A stretch of DNA of 64,000 nucleotides from Bacteroidota bacterium (lineage in GTDB: Bacteria; Bacteroidota; Bacteroidia; 2-12-FULL-35-15): NCBI GenBank assembly GCA_025963775.1, contig JAOQAD010000031.1:26203-90202 (forward strand), read 5' to 3'. A program made the translations under genes and the position numbers. Below, piece after piece: positions 1-9,335 of this stretch. The notes under the pieces were generated by a model. The model searched no databases, was not told the origin of the DNA, and saw only the letters and a program-made list of their open reading frames with translations. The stretch's first letter is position 1. Each line of letters opens with the position of its first letter.

Positions 1-1583
1 AATGGAACAACTGTGACTACAACTGTGTCCATATCCACGCAACCGCTCGTGTTGGTGATAGCTACATAATAGGCAGTTGTCGTGGTCGGATTTGCTACAG
101 GGGTAGCCGATGTTACGCTGCTCAGTGTTCCGTCGTTCGGAAGCCAGGCATAGCTTACAGCACCTGTTGCGCTTGCGTTAAGCGTAGTGCTTGCACCGTT
201 GCAGATGGTTACATCAGTGCCTGCGCTGGCAGTAAGCTGGCAGTATTTGATCGTTTCAAAATCCTCATTCGTTCCGGCGCCTTTGCTCATCCCGGCAATA
301 TAAATGTTCCCGATGTTATCCACAGCAATCGCAACAGCCTGGTCGGCATTGTTGCCTGTTCCGTTGTATTTGGTGATCCATTGCTGAACGCCTGCGGTAT
401 CGTATTTTATGGTGGTGAAATCATTGTTCAATCCGCTCGTATAGCTGTAACCTGTTACATACACATTCCCTGCAACGTCGAGCGCAAGCGCCTTTCCTTC
501 GTCATATCCGTGCGAAGGCCCGTTGTAACGCGTAAGCCATTTCTGAACGCCGGTGCTGTCGTATTTGATCGTTACAATATCTTCTGCTGCCGGAGAAACG
601 CCAATGCTTTTTCCGGTGATGTATACATTTTTAGCAGCGTCAATTGTGATTGCATTTGCACGGTCGTAATCATTACCTGTTCCGTTGTATGTTTTCGCCC
701 ATTGCTGAACACCTGCGGAATTGTATTTTACAGTTGCATAATCGTAATTGGTAAGCACGGCCGTTTGCGTATAGCCTGTTACATATACATTTCCGGAAGC
801 ATCAATGGTAATGGCGTGAGCCTCATCATAGTTATTATCAGGCCCGTTGTATTGCGATGCCCAGAGCTGGGTACCTGCTGCATCGTACTTCAGTGTAATG
901 AAATCGAAATCTGCGGAAGCGCTTTGGAAAGTATATCCTGCAACATAAACAGTTGATGTAACAGGCTCCACACAGATCGCATAGCCTGCATCAATATCGC
1001 CGCCGGCGCCGTTAAAGCGCTTTGCATATTGCTGAACGCCTGCCGCATCGTACTTGATGGTTGTAGCAGCACTGTTCGTTCCTGCCGCATCGCTTGTTCC
1101 TGTCACATACACATTGCCTGCATAATCCGTTGCAATGTCCCATGCCTCATCCGTACCATTGGTTGTATTGTTATAGCGTGTTGCCCATTGCTGGACACCG
1201 GCATAATTATATTTTACAGTAGCGTAGTCGAAACCAGTGGTCGCCCCTCCGTAGCTCCAGCCGGTCACATACACATTTCCCACAGTATCAATGGCGATGG
1301 CATGTGCTTCATCGAGCCCGTTGCCGGTACCGTTGTATTGTGCGATCCATTGCTGAACACCTGCGGAATTGTATTTTATGGTGATGAAATCGAAATTGGT
1401 GCTGGTACCAACGCCCAGGCCGGTAACATACACGTTGCCTGCAGCATCCATGACCATGTCTTCTGCCCTGTCAACGTTACTGCCCGAACTTGTATAACGG
1501 GTCTGCCACTGGATATTTATCTGTCCGTACGAACTGAAAAATAAAGGGATCAAAAAAGTAAAAGAGAGTAAATATTTTTTCAT
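1..1583 (-). CDS. Secreted SBBP-repeat (beta-propeller) protein, 3' end outside the window
   Basis: The gene runs off the left edge on the minus strand, so its C-terminus is not visible. Translation from the ATG at 1583 gives a signal peptide (MKKYLLSFTFLIPLFFSSYG) followed by at least eight repeats of about 50-55 residues. Each has the pattern 'D..TIKY...G.QQW...YNG..N..D.A.AI..D..GNVYVTG', which is the SBBP family, usually folded as beta-propeller blades. The repeats end near base 250, and a PKD-like or Ig-like segment follows (TASAGTDVTICNGASTTL). Proteins of this build in Bacteroidota normally end in a T9SS sorting domain, but that part is outside the window. It is probably a surface or secreted protein; its ligand is unknown. 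It is divergent from the PKD gene at 1725. Confidence 0.85.
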   Translation of the reverse strand, partial: MKKYLLSFTFLIPLFFSSYGQINIQWQTRYTSSGSNVDRAEDMVMDAAGNVYVTGLGVGTSTNFDFITIKYNSAGVQQWIAQYNGTGNGLDEAHAIAIDTVGNVYVTGWSYGGATTGFDYATVKYNYAGVQQWATRYNNTTNGTDEAWDIATDYAGNVYVTGTSDAAGTNSAATTIKYDAAGVQQYAKRFNGAGGDIDAGYAICVEPVTSTVYVAGYTFQSASADFDFITLKYDAAGTQLWASQYNGPDNNYDEAHAITIDASGNVYVTGYTQTAVLTNYDYATVKYNSAGVQQWAKTYNGTGNDYDRANAITIDAAKNVYITGKSIGVSPAAEDIVTIKYDSTGVQKWLTRYNGPSHGYDEGKALALDVAGNVYVTGYSYTSGLNNDFTTIKYDTAGVQQWITKYNGTGNNADQAVAIAVDNIGNIYIAGMSKGAGTNEDFETIKYCQLTASAGTDVTICNGASTTLNASATGAVSYAWLPNDGTLSSVTSATPVANPTTTTAYYVAITNTSGCVDMDTVVVTVVP

Positions 1584-1605
1584 GCTCACATGTATATTAT
1601 CAAGT

Positions 1606-1613
1606 CAAAACTA
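1606..1613 (-). promoter_or_regulatory. Candidate -7 element (TAGTTTTG) for the SBBP gene
   Basis: On the minus strand these bases read TAGTTTTG, matching the Bacteroidota -7 consensus TAnnTTTG, 22 bases before the ATG at 1583. I see no clear TTTG/TTG -33 element at the right distance, so this is a half-match. Confidence 0.3.
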
Positions 1614-1653
1614 ATCTTTTTTCTCCTAAAACGTATCTTTTTCACGATAAAAA

Positions 1654-1683
1654 TTTGCGTGTACAAAAAAATTATTACATTTA
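1654..1683 (+). promoter_or_regulatory. Candidate promoter for the T9SS type B locus
   Basis: TTTG (1654-1657), an 18-base spacer, then TACATTTA (1676-1683), one base off the TAnnTTTG consensus. It lies about 40 bases before the ATG at 1725, in the intergenic region shared with the divergent SBBP gene. Confidence 0.35.
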
Positions 1684-1724
1684 CGATTGATAAAATAGTT
1701 ATATAAACACATTACTAACACAGA

Positions 1725-4700
1725 ATGAAGAATAAACTATTACTCCTTTTCATAATTATTTTCTTTGTTCCTTTTACTTCATTCGCTACACACATTGTCG
1801 GTGGTTCGTTAACGTATGAACAGCTGAGCGGTTCCACATACAGGATCACGCTGAAGCTGTACCGTGACTGTAAGCCGGGAAGCGCTGCATTTCCAAATCC
1901 TGTTACCATTGCCATCCGCGATAACTGCGGTGCCAGCTTAATGAATGTCAATATTCCTTTTCCCGGTGCCAGCCTTGTTCCGCCGAACATCGATACCTGC
2001 GCCGTTAATCCCGGGATCTGTCTTGAAGAAGCAGTATATACCAAAATTGTAAGCGGGCTTCCTCCCCGTCCGGGCGGATATCATTTGTATTTCCAGTACT
2101 GCTGCCGTAACTCTACCTTGATGAACATTGTAAGCCCTTTAACAACGGGTGAAACATGGTATGCACACATTCCTGATAACGGTGTTGTGATCTCCAACAG
2201 CAGCCCGAAATGGGTAAATCCACCGCCGGTGTTTGTCTGCCAGGGAAACAATATGATCGTGGATCACAGCGCAACGGATTCTGATGGTGATTCACTCGTC
2301 TATTCACTTTACACACCTTACAGCGACCAGGCAATTACTTATCCCGGCTGCGTATTTACAACAGCACCCGTCACGTGGTCGAGCACCTACGGCGCCAATA
2401 ATCCGCTGAACCCGGCTGTGGCCAACTCATTAACCATTTCTCCTTCAGGGATCATCAATGGCATTCCGCCAACGCTCGGGCAGTTTGTTGCCGGTGTACG
2501 CTGTGAAGAATGGAGGAACGGCGTGAAGATCGGCGAGATTCTCCGCGATTTCCAGTTCAATGTGGTAAACTGTCCGCCTTTGGCTGTTGCCAGCTTTAAC
2601 TCCAGCGGCGCCTGTAACGGGCTGACGATTTCATTCACAAACACGACCACACCTTCTGCAAATAACTATTTCTGGGATTTCGGCGATGGCTCCACCACTT
2701 CCGATACTACCAGTGCATTCAGCCCAAGCTATACCTATCCTTCATTGGGTGTTTATACGGCGACACTTATCATCAATAACGGAACCCCTTGCGCTGACAC
2801 CTCTATCCAGCTCGTCAACCTCTCATACGTGGATGCCGGCTTCTCGAGCGATGCGCCCGCCTGTAAAGGTGTGCCGGTCAACTTTACGGACACCTCCGAT
2901 GTGGATCCGGGAAGCACGATCACCAACTGGGACTGGACATTCGGCGATGGCTTCATTTCCACCGCGCAGAACCCGAATCACCCTTACAGTGCAGGAGGTG
3001 CTTACACAGTTACTTTAATTACCACTACTGCTGCAGGATGTACCGATACCGTACAGCATGTTGTGAACATACAGGGATTACCGATCGCGAATGCAGGTAA
3101 CGATACAAGCAGCTGTACAAACAATCCTTCCATCAATTTAGGCGGAACGGTGCTGAATGCCGGCGGCGGGCAATGGTTCGCAAACGGATCTTTCAATCCG
3201 AATGCATTTGCACTGAATCCAACGTACACGCCTTCTGCTTCTGCAGTAAGCAACGGCGCCGATACACTGATGCTTGTGACAACAAGCAATGCGCTTTGTC
3301 CCGGCGACACGGATATCGTGATCATTAACTTCTATCCCGGCCCGACTGTGAATGCAGGAGGTGATATTTCCGTCTGCAAGGATACCGCAAGCGTTCCTGT
3401 TTGTGCCGCCGTTACGGTGGCTTCGGGAGGAACATGGCAGACAATGGGTACAGGAACATTTGTAAGCCCAACATCTACCTGTACACAATACATTCCGAGC
3501 AGCGCCGATACAACGGCAGGCTCTGTAGTGGTGTACATCACATCCACAGGGAACGGAAACTGTTTCGCCTCGAGCGATACGATCACGATCTTCTTTACTT
3601 CTACGCCGTACGCCACTATTACGTCGAACGACAGCACCTGTGCAAGCAACCCGTTCAACCTGGGCGTGAACATTACCACCGGCTCAGGAGTATGGAGCAG
3701 CAGCGGAACCGGAAGTTTTGTGCCGAACGATACAACGCTGAACGGCGTGTATTATCCAAGCGCTGCAGATGATGCAGCAGGCAACGTGAGCATTTATTTT
3801 GTATCCACCAACAATGGCGGATGCCGCTCTGTGCACGACACGATTGATGTTACCATCATTCCTTCGCCAACAGCGGCATACAGCAGCGTTCCTGCATGTC
3901 CTTCATTCCCGGTAGCGTTCACCGATGCTTCCACTTCCACCGGCAGCGTTACTGCATGGAGCTGGAATTTCGGCGATGGCAGCCCGAGCAGCAGTTCACA
4001 AAACCCGACACACGTTTATGGCGCAGGCGGGCCTTACAATGTAATGCTGATCGCAACTTCCAACAACGGATGCGTGGATACAGTCACACAGGTTGTGAAT
4101 GTATTCTATAAACCTATTGCCGGTTACGATGCGAACGGCATCTGCTTAAGCGACGGAACACAATTCACGGATACATCTTCTGTCACCGGATCAACCATTA
4201 CAGGATGGAGCTGGAACTTCGGCGACGGAACTCCTGTAAATACAACACAAAATCCTTCACACAATTATCCTTCGGCTAACAACTGGAATTCAACATTGAT
4301 CGTTCAGTCGGCACAGGGTTGTATCGATACGGTTACAAATACCATCACTGTATTGCCCGGCCCATTTGCCAATTTCGGGGTGGATGACCCTACAGCTAAC
4401 ATCAACCAGACTGTCCAGTTCACCGACCAGTCCACAAACGGGCCTGTTTCCTGGGCCTGGGATTTCGGCGATTCACAGATGGATTCAACATCCACACTGC
4501 AAAACCCGACACACGTTTACGGAACTGGCGGATATTATGATGTGTGCCTGATTGTAACGGATGTGAATGGCTGTACCGACACTACCTGCGAGCAGGAGAT
4601 CATCTCATTGCCTCCTGCAGTGCCATCCGGGTTTACACCGAACGGCGACGGCGAGAATGATATTTTCTACGTGTATGGCGGTCCGTTCAAAACGCTTGAA

Positions 4701-4880
4701 TTCAAGATCTACAACAACTGGGGCGAGCTCATCTACATTTCCGATAAGCAGTCGGAAGGCTGGGATGGAAGGCGCAAAGGCATTGACCAGCCGATAGGAG
4801 TGTATGTATACATTGTGAATGCCGTAACGGAAGACGGACAGGATCATCATTTATCCGGCGACGTGACTTTATTACGATAA
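1725..4880 (+). CDS. PKD-repeat surface protein with T9SS type B (gliding motility-associated) C-terminal domain
   Basis: This 1051-residue protein has a signal peptide (about 1-21), then a Cys-containing N-terminal domain (about 22-290, beginning THIVGGSLTY) common in large Bacteroidota adhesins. Two PKD domains follow (motifs FWDFGDGS and WTFGDGF), then three Ig/PKD-like modules with the pattern 'ANAGNDTSSC..GG.W', then three more PKD domains (WSWNFGDG twice, WAWDFGDS). The last 85 residues (PSGFTPNGDGENDIFYVYGG to the end) are the CHU_C/TIGR04131 domain that directs type IX secretion and, in this class, attachment through a PorP/SprF partner. Such a partner is encoded 7 bases downstream. 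The function is probably adhesion or gliding; the ligand is unknown. Confidence 0.93.
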   Translation: MKNKLLLLFIIIFFVPFTSFATHIVGGSLTYEQLSGSTYRITLKLYRDCKPGSAAFPNPVTIAIRDNCGASLMNVNIPFPGASLVPPNIDTCAVNPGICLEEAVYTKIVSGLPPRPGGYHLYFQYCCRNSTLMNIVSPLTTGETWYAHIPDNGVVISNSSPKWVNPPPVFVCQGNNMIVDHSATDSDGDSLVYSLYTPYSDQAITYPGCVFTTAPVTWSSTYGANNPLNPAVANSLTISPSGIINGIPPTLGQFVAGVRCEEWRNGVKIGEILRDFQFNVVNCPPLAVASFNSSGACNGLTISFTNTTTPSANNYFWDFGDGSTTSDTTSAFSPSYTYPSLGVYTATLIINNGTPCADTSIQLVNLSYVDAGFSSDAPACKGVPVNFTDTSDVDPGSTITNWDWTFGDGFISTAQNPNHPYSAGGAYTVTLITTTAAGCTDTVQHVVNIQGLPIANAGNDTSSCTNNPSINLGGTVLNAGGGQWFANGSFNPNAFALNPTYTPSASAVSNGADTLMLVTTSNALCPGDTDIVIINFYPGPTVNAGGDISVCKDTASVPVCAAVTVASGGTWQTMGTGTFVSPTSTCTQYIPSSADTTAGSVVVYITSTGNGNCFASSDTITIFFTSTPYATITSNDSTCASNPFNLGVNITTGSGVWSSSGTGSFVPNDTTLNGVYYPSAADDAAGNVSIYFVSTNNGGCRSVHDTIDVTIIPSPTAAYSSVPACPSFPVAFTDASTSTGSVTAWSWNFGDGSPSSSSQNPTHVYGAGGPYNVMLIATSNNGCVDTVTQVVNVFYKPIAGYDANGICLSDGTQFTDTSSVTGSTITGWSWNFGDGTPVNTTQNPSHNYPSANNWNSTLIVQSAQGCIDTVTNTITVLPGPFANFGVDDPTANINQTVQFTDQSTNGPVSWAWDFGDSQMDSTSTLQNPTHVYGTGGYYDVCLIVTDVNGCTDTTCEQEIISLPPAVPSGFTPNGDGENDIFYVYGGPFKTLEFKIYNNWGELIYISDKQSEGWDGRRKGIDQPIGVYVYIVNAVTEDGQDHHLSGDVTLLR

Positions 4881-4908
4881 GGTTTTCATGAAAGAAAGAG
4901 AAACGTTT

Positions 4909-5928
4909 ATGAAACTATTCTATACCACATTTAAATTTTCACCGGGCGTATTGCTGATCGCAGTAACATTGCTGCTTTCCCCGAACGCTGCCCGCGCACA
5001 GGATTTCCACTTATCCCAATACGATGCGCCGCCGCTGTTCCTGAACCCGGCGATGACAGGGATGTTTGACGGAAAATTCCGCATCCATGCACACTACCGC
5101 ACGCAATGGGCGGCAGTGGCCACAAAGCCATTTACAACCACGGGGCTTTCTTTCGACATGCCTGTGAAAAAATTCGGCATCGGGCTGCAGGTGATGAATT
5201 ACCGTGCAGGCGCAGGAAATTTTAATGTATTGAGCGCATTGCTTTCTGTAGCATACGATGTTGTTTTCGACAAGGCAAAAAATCATCATCTCGCTTTAGG
5301 CGTGCAGGGCGGCATCGTTCACAAGAGCGTTGACATGAACAAGCTCACATTCGGAAATCAGTACACCACTGCCGGCGACGGAACATTCGACACTTCCATT
5401 CCGAACGGTGAAACATTCACCAACCCAAGCATCCTGATCCACGATATCAATGCCGGGCTTCTTTATTACTATGCAAAGGAAAATGTGAGGATCAATCCTT
5501 TCGTAGGCTTCTCTGCTTTCCACTTAACGCAGCCGAACGAATCCTTCTACGACAAAACGAACAAGCTTCCTTTAAGATATTATATTCACGGCGGATTGAA
5601 GATCAACATCAATGAAAAGATCCAGTTGCTTCCGAAAGGAATTTACATGCGCGAGGTGAATGCAAGCGAGTACACTGCAACATTATTGCTGCATTATTAC
5701 CTGAAGGACGACACGTACCTGATCTTCGGGCCAACATACAGGAGCAAGGATGCGGGCATCATTGAAGCGGGCATCAAAAAAGGACAGTACACCTGCCGTG
5801 TCAGCTATGATGTGAACACCTCTTCCCTGAAAGAAGTATCGAACCACCGCGGTGGATTTGAAATATCATTCACCTACATTGCACGCAGAAGCAAACCAAA
5901 CCCATTAGCTAATTGTCCGAGATTATAA
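4909..5928 (+). CDS. PorP/SprF family type IX secretion membrane protein
   Basis: A predicted outer-membrane beta-barrel of about 339 residues. The ATG at 4909 is preferred to one at 4888 in the same frame because it gives a clean signal peptide (MKLFYTTFKF...PNAARA) followed by QDFHLSQYDAPPLFLNPAMT, the start typical of PorP/SprF proteins. In Flavobacterium, SprF is needed for secretion of SprB, and many type B cargo proteins have a dedicated PorP/SprF partner encoded next door. Here the upstream neighbour is a type B PKD protein and the downstream neighbour an OmpA protein, so all three probably form one transcription unit and one secretion-anchoring module. Pairing of this PorP with the upstream cargo is inferred from position. 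Confidence 0.92.
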   Translation: MKLFYTTFKFSPGVLLIAVTLLLSPNAARAQDFHLSQYDAPPLFLNPAMTGMFDGKFRIHAHYRTQWAAVATKPFTTTGLSFDMPVKKFGIGLQVMNYRAGAGNFNVLSALLSVAYDVVFDKAKNHHLALGVQGGIVHKSVDMNKLTFGNQYTTAGDGTFDTSIPNGETFTNPSILIHDINAGLLYYYAKENVRINPFVGFSAFHLTQPNESFYDKTNKLPLRYYIHGGLKININEKIQLLPKGIYMREVNASEYTATLLLHYYLKDDTYLIFGPTYRSKDAGIIEAGIKKGQYTCRVSYDVNTSSLKEVSNHRGGFEISFTYIARRSKPNPLANCPRL

Positions 5929-5930
5929 TT

Positions 5931-7997
5931 ATGATAAAGCGTAGTCTAATAGTATTATTCTTATGTGCCTTATCTGTCAGCACCTTTTCTCAAAGCAAAA
6001 GAGAATGGATGGGCTACGGGGATATTGCATTCAAAAATGAAGATTATAAATCGGCTATCAGTTATTACCTGAAGGTACTTGACAAGAGCACCAGCGTGGA
6101 CCTTGTTTATCCGTACACGCCGAAGCCTTACATCAAGCCGCGTAAAATCAACCAGGACAGCCTTGCGGCAACGCAGAAAGATACGGTAAGAAAGATCTCC
6201 CCGGTAAGCCCGATGGAGCAATACGTTACACACCAGGTGGCAGATGCTTACCGCCTCAACCGCGATTATGCAAATGCCGAGATCTGGTTCAAAAAATCAG
6301 TGGAGAACAAGCCCGTCGATTACCCGTATGAGCGTTTCTGGTACGGTGATGCATTGATGAAGAACCGTAAATATCCTGCAGCGCTGATCGAGTTTGATGC
6401 TGTGATGAGCGAAGCGGAGAAAAAAGATTCCACCTATTTTAAATTAGCACAGGTAAAAACTGCCGGCTGCTACCTTGCAACCGATACAAATTATGTACGG
6501 AAAGAGATCCTCATCAAGGAGCTTGATTCGGTGTTCAATTCCGGCACTTCCACCTTCGCAGTTAATTACTATGGCGATGCGAGCACCGTTCAGTTCACAT
6601 CCGGCCGTAATTCAAATACAGTAGGTGATCCGAAGAAGGATGCCGACAAGGCAAAATACACGGCCGATATTTACACGCTGAAAAAATCGAACGATGGCTG
6701 GACGGAGCTGAAAAAAATTGATGGCCCGGCCAATACGGAGATGAATGAAGGCGCAGGATTCCTGACACTGGACAAAGCGAATTATTATTTCACACGCTGG
6801 TCGGCCACTAACAAAAATGAATGTGCCATTTATCTTTCCAAGTTGTTCAACGACAAATGGGCGCCTGCCGAAAAATTAAACGATAACATCAACCTTGAAG
6901 GTTATAAATCCATGCACCCGGCTTTATCGCCTGACGGAAGCATCCTGTATTTCTCTTCCAACCGCCCGGGCGGCTTTGGCAAGATGGACCTCTGGTATGT
7001 GAACATTGATGAGGAAGGTAAGCCTGCAGGCAAGCCTGTGAACATGGGCAAGCTGTTCAATACGGCAGAAGATGAGGTAACGCCTTTCTTCCACTACTAC
7101 ACTTCCACTTTGTATTTCAGCTCGAACGGTCTTGCCGGTTACGGCGGACTGGATGTTTTCAAATCCACCTTTAACAGCGATTCATTGTGGAGCGCACCAA
7201 AGAACATGGGAGCTCCTGTGAACTCTGCGAAGGATGATGCTTATTTCGTTATGGAGCGCAGCCAGCGCCAGGGATTTGTTACATCCGACAGGAAGGACTG
7301 CGCTGATTGCGGAGGCACCTGCTATAAAGTGTACGCACTGGATAAAGAGCCGAACGTGTACGATCTTGCAGGAACTGTTTACAACGCTGATAACAACCAG
7401 GTGATCCCGAATGCCTTATTAACATTCAAGGATATCCGCGGTGATAAGGAGCCTTTTTACCTGATCACCGATTCACTCGGTAATTATGCCACTCCGCTGG
7501 AAGAAGGCTGGGAGCTTTACATTAAGGCACAGAAGAATAAATATTTCGGTGATGCCGGAAATATCTCAACGCTCGGGTTAACCGAATCGCAGCACTTTGT
7601 GAAGGATTTCTTCCTTTCACCAATTCCGCAGGGCGATATCGTGATCCCGGGGATCGAGTACGATTACGACAAAGCAACTTTACGCCCGGCATCCAAGAAG
7701 ATCCTGGACGACCTTGTTGACTTCCTTAACCTGAACAACAACTTAAGCGTGGAGATCAGCTCGCATACAGATGCACGCGGAAGCGATGTGTACAACCTGA
7801 AGCTTTCACAGGAACGTGCTAAATCCGTTATGGATTACCTGATCGAAAAAGGAATCAAAGCAGAACGCCTCATTGCGCAGGGTTATGGAGAAAGCAAACT
7901 GCTGATCCCGAATGCGCAAACGGAGGAAGAGCACCAGAAGAACCGCCGTACGGCTTTCCGTCCTATCAAGGAAGGTGCGATCCAGGAAAAATGGTAA
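5931..7997 (+). CDS. OmpA-family protein with TPR, PD40 propeller and carboxypeptidase-regulatory-like domain
   Basis: About 688 residues. I chose the ATG at 5931 because it begins a signal peptide (MIKRSLIVLFLC...FSQ); a TTG at 5913 lies inside the preceding gene. The order is TPR-like helices (about 25-200), PD40/WD40-like propeller repeats (motifs LSPDGSILYFSSNRPGG and LYFSSNGLAGYGGLDVFKS), a carboxypeptidase-regulatory-like fold, and a C-terminal OmpA domain (about 575-688; SSHTDARG and LSQERAKSV) expected to bind peptidoglycan. This is the architecture of T9SS PorE-like proteins. It sits 2 bases after the PorP/SprF gene, and a strong hairpin terminator follows, so it probably ends the operon. 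Likely role: anchoring the surface assembly to the cell wall. Confidence 0.9.
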   Translation: MIKRSLIVLFLCALSVSTFSQSKREWMGYGDIAFKNEDYKSAISYYLKVLDKSTSVDLVYPYTPKPYIKPRKINQDSLAATQKDTVRKISPVSPMEQYVTHQVADAYRLNRDYANAEIWFKKSVENKPVDYPYERFWYGDALMKNRKYPAALIEFDAVMSEAEKKDSTYFKLAQVKTAGCYLATDTNYVRKEILIKELDSVFNSGTSTFAVNYYGDASTVQFTSGRNSNTVGDPKKDADKAKYTADIYTLKKSNDGWTELKKIDGPANTEMNEGAGFLTLDKANYYFTRWSATNKNECAIYLSKLFNDKWAPAEKLNDNINLEGYKSMHPALSPDGSILYFSSNRPGGFGKMDLWYVNIDEEGKPAGKPVNMGKLFNTAEDEVTPFFHYYTSTLYFSSNGLAGYGGLDVFKSTFNSDSLWSAPKNMGAPVNSAKDDAYFVMERSQRQGFVTSDRKDCADCGGTCYKVYALDKEPNVYDLAGTVYNADNNQVIPNALLTFKDIRGDKEPFYLITDSLGNYATPLEEGWELYIKAQKNKYFGDAGNISTLGLTESQHFVKDFFLSPIPQGDIVIPGIEYDYDKATLRPASKKILDDLVDFLNLNNNLSVEISSHTDARGSDVYNLKLSQERAKSVMDYLIEKGIKAERLIAQGYGESKLLIPNAQTEEEHQKNRRTAFRPIKEGAIQEKW

Positions 7998-8019
7998 GCT
8001 GATCTTCAAACAATCACAT

Positions 8020-8057
8020 AAAAAAGGAAAGAGTTCAACTGAACTCTTTCCTTTTTT
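8020..8057. terminator. Bidirectional intrinsic terminator
   Basis: An 11-base perfect stem (8026-8036 with 8041-8051) around the loop AACT, flanked by six A on the left and six T on the right. It ends the PKD-PorP-OmpA unit and could also stop minus-strand transcripts from the gene ending at 8248. Confidence 0.85.
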
Positions 8058-8118
8058 CATTCACCCCATTTAAACTGAAACTCATTCTGTTCAGGAAATG
8101 TTAATATCTCAATAACTG

Positions 8119-8210
8119 CGTCACTTCGAGTGCGTAACGTAGTGGAGCGTATCGAGAAGTAGACCAGTTCTCGATACTTTCGCCAAAAAGGGCGAAAACT
8201 CGAACTGACA
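8119..8210. repeat. Dispersed long-hairpin repeat, full copy (TATCGAG family)
   Basis: An outer arm GTCACTTCGAGT pairs, with one mismatch, with ACTCGAACTGAC. An inner arm GTATCGAGAA pairs with TTCTCGATAC. A small inner hairpin TTTCGCC/GGCGAAA sits in the right half. Related full or half copies lie at 14836, 24762, 31844, 45936, 50149, 50206 and 50269. All are intergenic. Confidence 0.8.
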
Positions 8211-8247
8211 CAAGTGCGTTAACATTTCCTCATACAGCCATTAAAGA

Positions 8248-9090
8248 TCATCCCGCTTTCTGATGCGGTGTAAAAAGCGCATTATTCACCAGCTCCTCTA
8301 TTTCCATTTTCATAAAATGTCGCCTTCCTTTCATCCTGATCAGGACACCGTTCAGCCCGTAGCCGTCATTTTGCAGGATGGCCAGGTGATCGAAGATGTA
8401 TTCCAGATGCCTGAGGTAGCCGCGTGTTGCCTCCGGCCGGATAATTCCCCTGTGCTTCAGGTAATAAAAAAGATAAGCAAGCTCTTCGATGCTCTTCAGC
8501 CATTTTGTTTTTTTATTCCGCGTGAATATATTTTTGAAATCTTCCGGGCCTTCCATAAACCCAAGGCAGTAAAGCTTTTCAGAAAGCTTATCCAGGTCGT
8601 ATTTAGTCGGGTCCGTCCACACCAGCTTTTTTTCCTTCGGCTGTTTGGTACGGTTGAATTCCAGCCATTCCCTTATTTCCTGCAGCCGCTCCTTTGTATC
8701 GATGAGCGAGAGCTTTTCGATCTGCCTGCAAACATCCCGCTCAATGTAAGCGGCAAAGCCATCGCGGGGGATCAGGTAATTCCCCTTGTGCATGCGCAAC
8801 TGATGATTGAGAAAAAAGCGGATCTTATCCAGGTCCATGTGCAGCAATGCAAAGGGAAGGAACTGGTGGTACAGGTGATCACCCGACCTGATCACCAATG
8901 GCACCGGCCCGAACAGGTGCTGCTTGAAATTGGAACTGCTGAGCCGGCAGAACTGCTTTACATTCCTGAGCAGGGTGTTCTTGTATTTTATTTTTTCCGT
9001 TGCCGGGATGTTCAAAAAATCCACCTGGTACTTTGCAAGATAGTATAGCCTTACCAGGTCGATATCATAAGGATTCGGAGCGTTCAACAT
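8248..9090 (-). CDS. Hypothetical protein, possibly RteC-like
   Basis: A 280-residue protein without signal peptide or membrane segment, rich in basic and aromatic residues, with an ATG at 9090. I do not firmly recognise it. The C-terminal half (KKLVWTDPTKYDLDKLSEKL, then FKNIFTRNKKTKWLKSIEEL, then a helical segment ending with the VNNAL helix) resembles in layout the RteC-type regulators of Bacteroidota conjugative elements, where a 'W...K.DL..L...L' helix is followed by an FKD-like motif. I give this only as a possibility. It is divergent from the gene at 9336. No mobility genes are nearby, so a link to a conjugative element is not supported by context. Confidence 0.65.
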   Translation of the reverse strand: MLNAPNPYDIDLVRLYYLAKYQVDFLNIPATEKIKYKNTLLRNVKQFCRLSSSNFKQHLFGPVPLVIRSGDHLYHQFLPFALLHMDLDKIRFFLNHQLRMHKGNYLIPRDGFAAYIERDVCRQIEKLSLIDTKERLQEIREWLEFNRTKQPKEKKLVWTDPTKYDLDKLSEKLYCLGFMEGPEDFKNIFTRNKKTKWLKSIEELAYLFYYLKHRGIIRPEATRGYLRHLEYIFDHLAILQNDGYGLNGVLIRMKGRRHFMKMEIEELVNNALFTPHQKAG

Positions 9091-9335
9091 AATCTGACAG
9101 CGAATGATTTCCTATGAGAATGCAAAATCTGCCGACAAAGTTGCATCGTGGCCAATTAAAAACAGGAGTTAATTTCATTCTGACGGATGGCCCGACAGGC
9201 GCGAAAAGCCTCCAAACCCTTGATTTCAGGGCACCCGATCCAACTAAACAGCAGCAATAGATTTCATTCTGAGAATCTGCAAAGGGCTGCAACCTTTGAT
9301 TGGAAAAGGCATCTAAGCTATTAACCAACTGATTT

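Noticed and set aside
381..1544. Long plus-strand open frames (381-956 and 1029-1544) with cysteine- and isoleucine-rich products
   Set aside because: They are the mirror of the SBBP-repeat gene on the minus strand: regular repeats of 50-55 codons leave a stop-free antisense frame. The products look like no protein family.
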